Shown here piece after piece: positions 63,155 through 64,000 of a DNA stretch of 64,000 nt. Within the stretch, counting starts at the first letter, position 1, and each line of letters begins with the position of its first letter. The stretch is from Bog-159 sp963738375 (GTDB taxonomy: Bacteria; Acidobacteriota; Terriglobia; Bryobacterales; Bryobacteraceae), in assembly GCA_963738375.1 (NCBI GenBank), contig CAVTWL010000002.1:62001-126000 (forward strand), written 5' to 3'. Under the pieces are notes generated by a model that saw only the letters and a list, made by a program, of their open reading frames with translations, did no database searches and was not told where the DNA came from. The position numbers and the translations under genes were made by a program.

Positions 63155-64000
63155 TCACAAACCGAACGAATAAAGCGTCCCGCGAGTGCGGATATAAATC
63201 CGCCCATCCGCAATCGCGGGAGTCGCGAAACATTCGTCGTCCAGTTCGTTCACCGACAGAATCTCCTGCTGCGCGCCCGCCTTCATCACCGTCACCACCC
63301 CGGAATTGCCCACGAAGAAAACCTTGCCGTCACCCGCCACCGGTGAAGCGTAATATTTATCCACCGCGCCCCTCAGCCGCCCTTGTTTGAATGGCTGTCC
63401 GTTAGCCGGATCGAGCGTGGTTAAAATGCCCCCGTCGTTGATCATGTAGATCACACCGCGATAAAGCAGCGTGGAAGGCAGTTGCGGAATGGACCGCTGA
63501 TACTTCCAGCGCAGCGCCTTGGCCGTAACATCGCCCGTTCCCCCGGCGTTGAGCGCGAGCAGCCCGTTCTCCGCGGCCATCACGGCCTGGAACGATTTCC
63601 ACTCGGCTTCGTCCATTTTGCCGTCGTGATTGATGTCTTCGAAGGGAAAATAGGTTCTCATGGGGCCTTCCGGCAATTCCGCCTGCTGCAACCGGCCATC
63701 ATGATTGCTGTCGTATTTCGCCAGCGCATCGGCGAACGATGGAATCTCCACGTGCCGGCCCGGATCGTTGAACGGTGAGTTGTAGCCATTGATATAAAGC
63801 GTGTCGCCGTCGAGCACCGGCACCGATTTCATTTCGGAGGCGAGCCCGTTGACCCACCAGACGCTTTTGCCCGATGCCAGATCGTAAGCGTCCATGCGAA
63901 ACGAACCGGGCGCGATAATTTGCAGCGGGCCTTGGCCGCGCGGGCGGTACACCACGGGAGTCGAATGTCCGCTGAGGGCCTCGGGCCGCTCCGTCTTCCA
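63155..64000 (-). CDS. PQQ-like beta-propeller protein with EF-hand motifs (partial)
   Basis: The frame is open to the edge of the window, so the N-terminus is missing; 281 residues are visible. Propeller repeats are recognisable (GSFRMDAYDLASGKSVWWVNGL, GGILTTLDPANGQPF, GDGKVFFVGNSGVVTVMKAGAQQEILSVN). Two calcium-type EF loops occur in the insertion: DSNHDGRLQQAE and DINHDGKMDEAE, with Asp at positions 1, 3 and 5 and Glu at 12. It is probably exported and binds Ca. It converges with the small membrane protein gene. Confidence 0.88.
   Translation of the reverse strand, partial: WKTERPEALSGHSTPVVYRPRGQGPLQIIAPGSFRMDAYDLASGKSVWWVNGLASEMKSVPVLDGDTLYINGYNSPFNDPGRHVEIPSFADALAKYDSNHDGRLQQAELPEGPMRTYFPFEDINHDGKMDEAEWKSFQAVMAAENGLLALNAGGTGDVTAKALRWKYQRSIPQLPSTLLYRGVIYMINDGGILTTLDPANGQPFKQGRLRGAVDKYYASPVAGDGKVFFVGNSGVVTVMKAGAQQEILSVNELDDECFATPAIADGRIYIRTRGTLYSFGL

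Overview
The window looks like chromosome from a large-genome, high-GC soil bacterium of the Acidobacteriota, close to the Solibacter/Bryobacter type. I infer this from gene content: an orphan duplicated permease (ADOP), a protein with tandem acidobacterial VWA-related domains, a small AT-hook-like protein, PEP-CTERM/exosortase-associated genes, sigma-54 activators and many secreted hypothetical proteins. No database search was possible.

Layout. 0-4 kb: the last codons of an integrase, tRNA-Val(CAC), a truncated permease fragment and one intact ADOP permease. 4-12.5 kb: a small AT-hook-like gene, a periplasmic binding protein with an NtrC-type regulator, two hypothetical secreted or membrane proteins, and a zinc metalloprotease broken by one frameshift. 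12.8-18.6 kb: a five-FN3 secreted protein and a histidine kinase/sigma-54 activator pair. 18.8-25.8 kb: a PilZ protein, then an XrtA/PEP-CTERM-type exopolysaccharide locus (TPR lipoprotein, PEP-CTERM protein, chain-length determinant, locus ATPase, BY-kinase). Three sigma-54-like promoters there sit 15-16 bases ahead of start codons. 26-31.4 kb: a secreted beta-helix protein whose 5' end grows out of a decayed groES-groEL remnant, a DUF3494 ice-binding-like protein, a tiny membrane ORF and an L,D-transpeptidase. 31.5-33.8 kb: PolX and a NUDIX hydrolase, both intact at the protein level but broken by about twenty 1-base indels. 33.8-42.3 kb: ordinary chromosomal genes (CarD, sugar isomerase, acyl-CoA dehydrogenase, SDR, RRM protein, LpxL-type acyltransferase, SEC-C protein).

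42.4-46.95 kb is an accessory island: remnants of an XRE antitoxin, a hicBA pair, a nucleotidyltransferase-like gene with a small helical partner, an intact two-gene operon of unknown function (first protein LOTUS-like), and an integrase remnant. The two-gene operon is the best candidate here for an undescribed system. 47-50 kb: an outer-membrane beta-barrel, a B12-binding radical SAM protein with one frameshift, and tRNA-Val(GAC). 50.4-64 kb: DUF72, zinc-ribbon, DinB and M28 peptidase genes, a frameshifted BNR/VPS10-like propeller protein, the VWA protein, a LytS/LytTR two-component pair, a DUF1579-like protein, an ECF-type sigma factor with a small membrane protein, and the end of a PQQ-like propeller protein with EF-hand motifs.

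Several genes carry frameshifts while keeping all their catalytic motifs. These may be consensus errors rather than real decay. The island and the groESL remnant look different: substitutions, deletions and truncations there argue for true pseudogenes.
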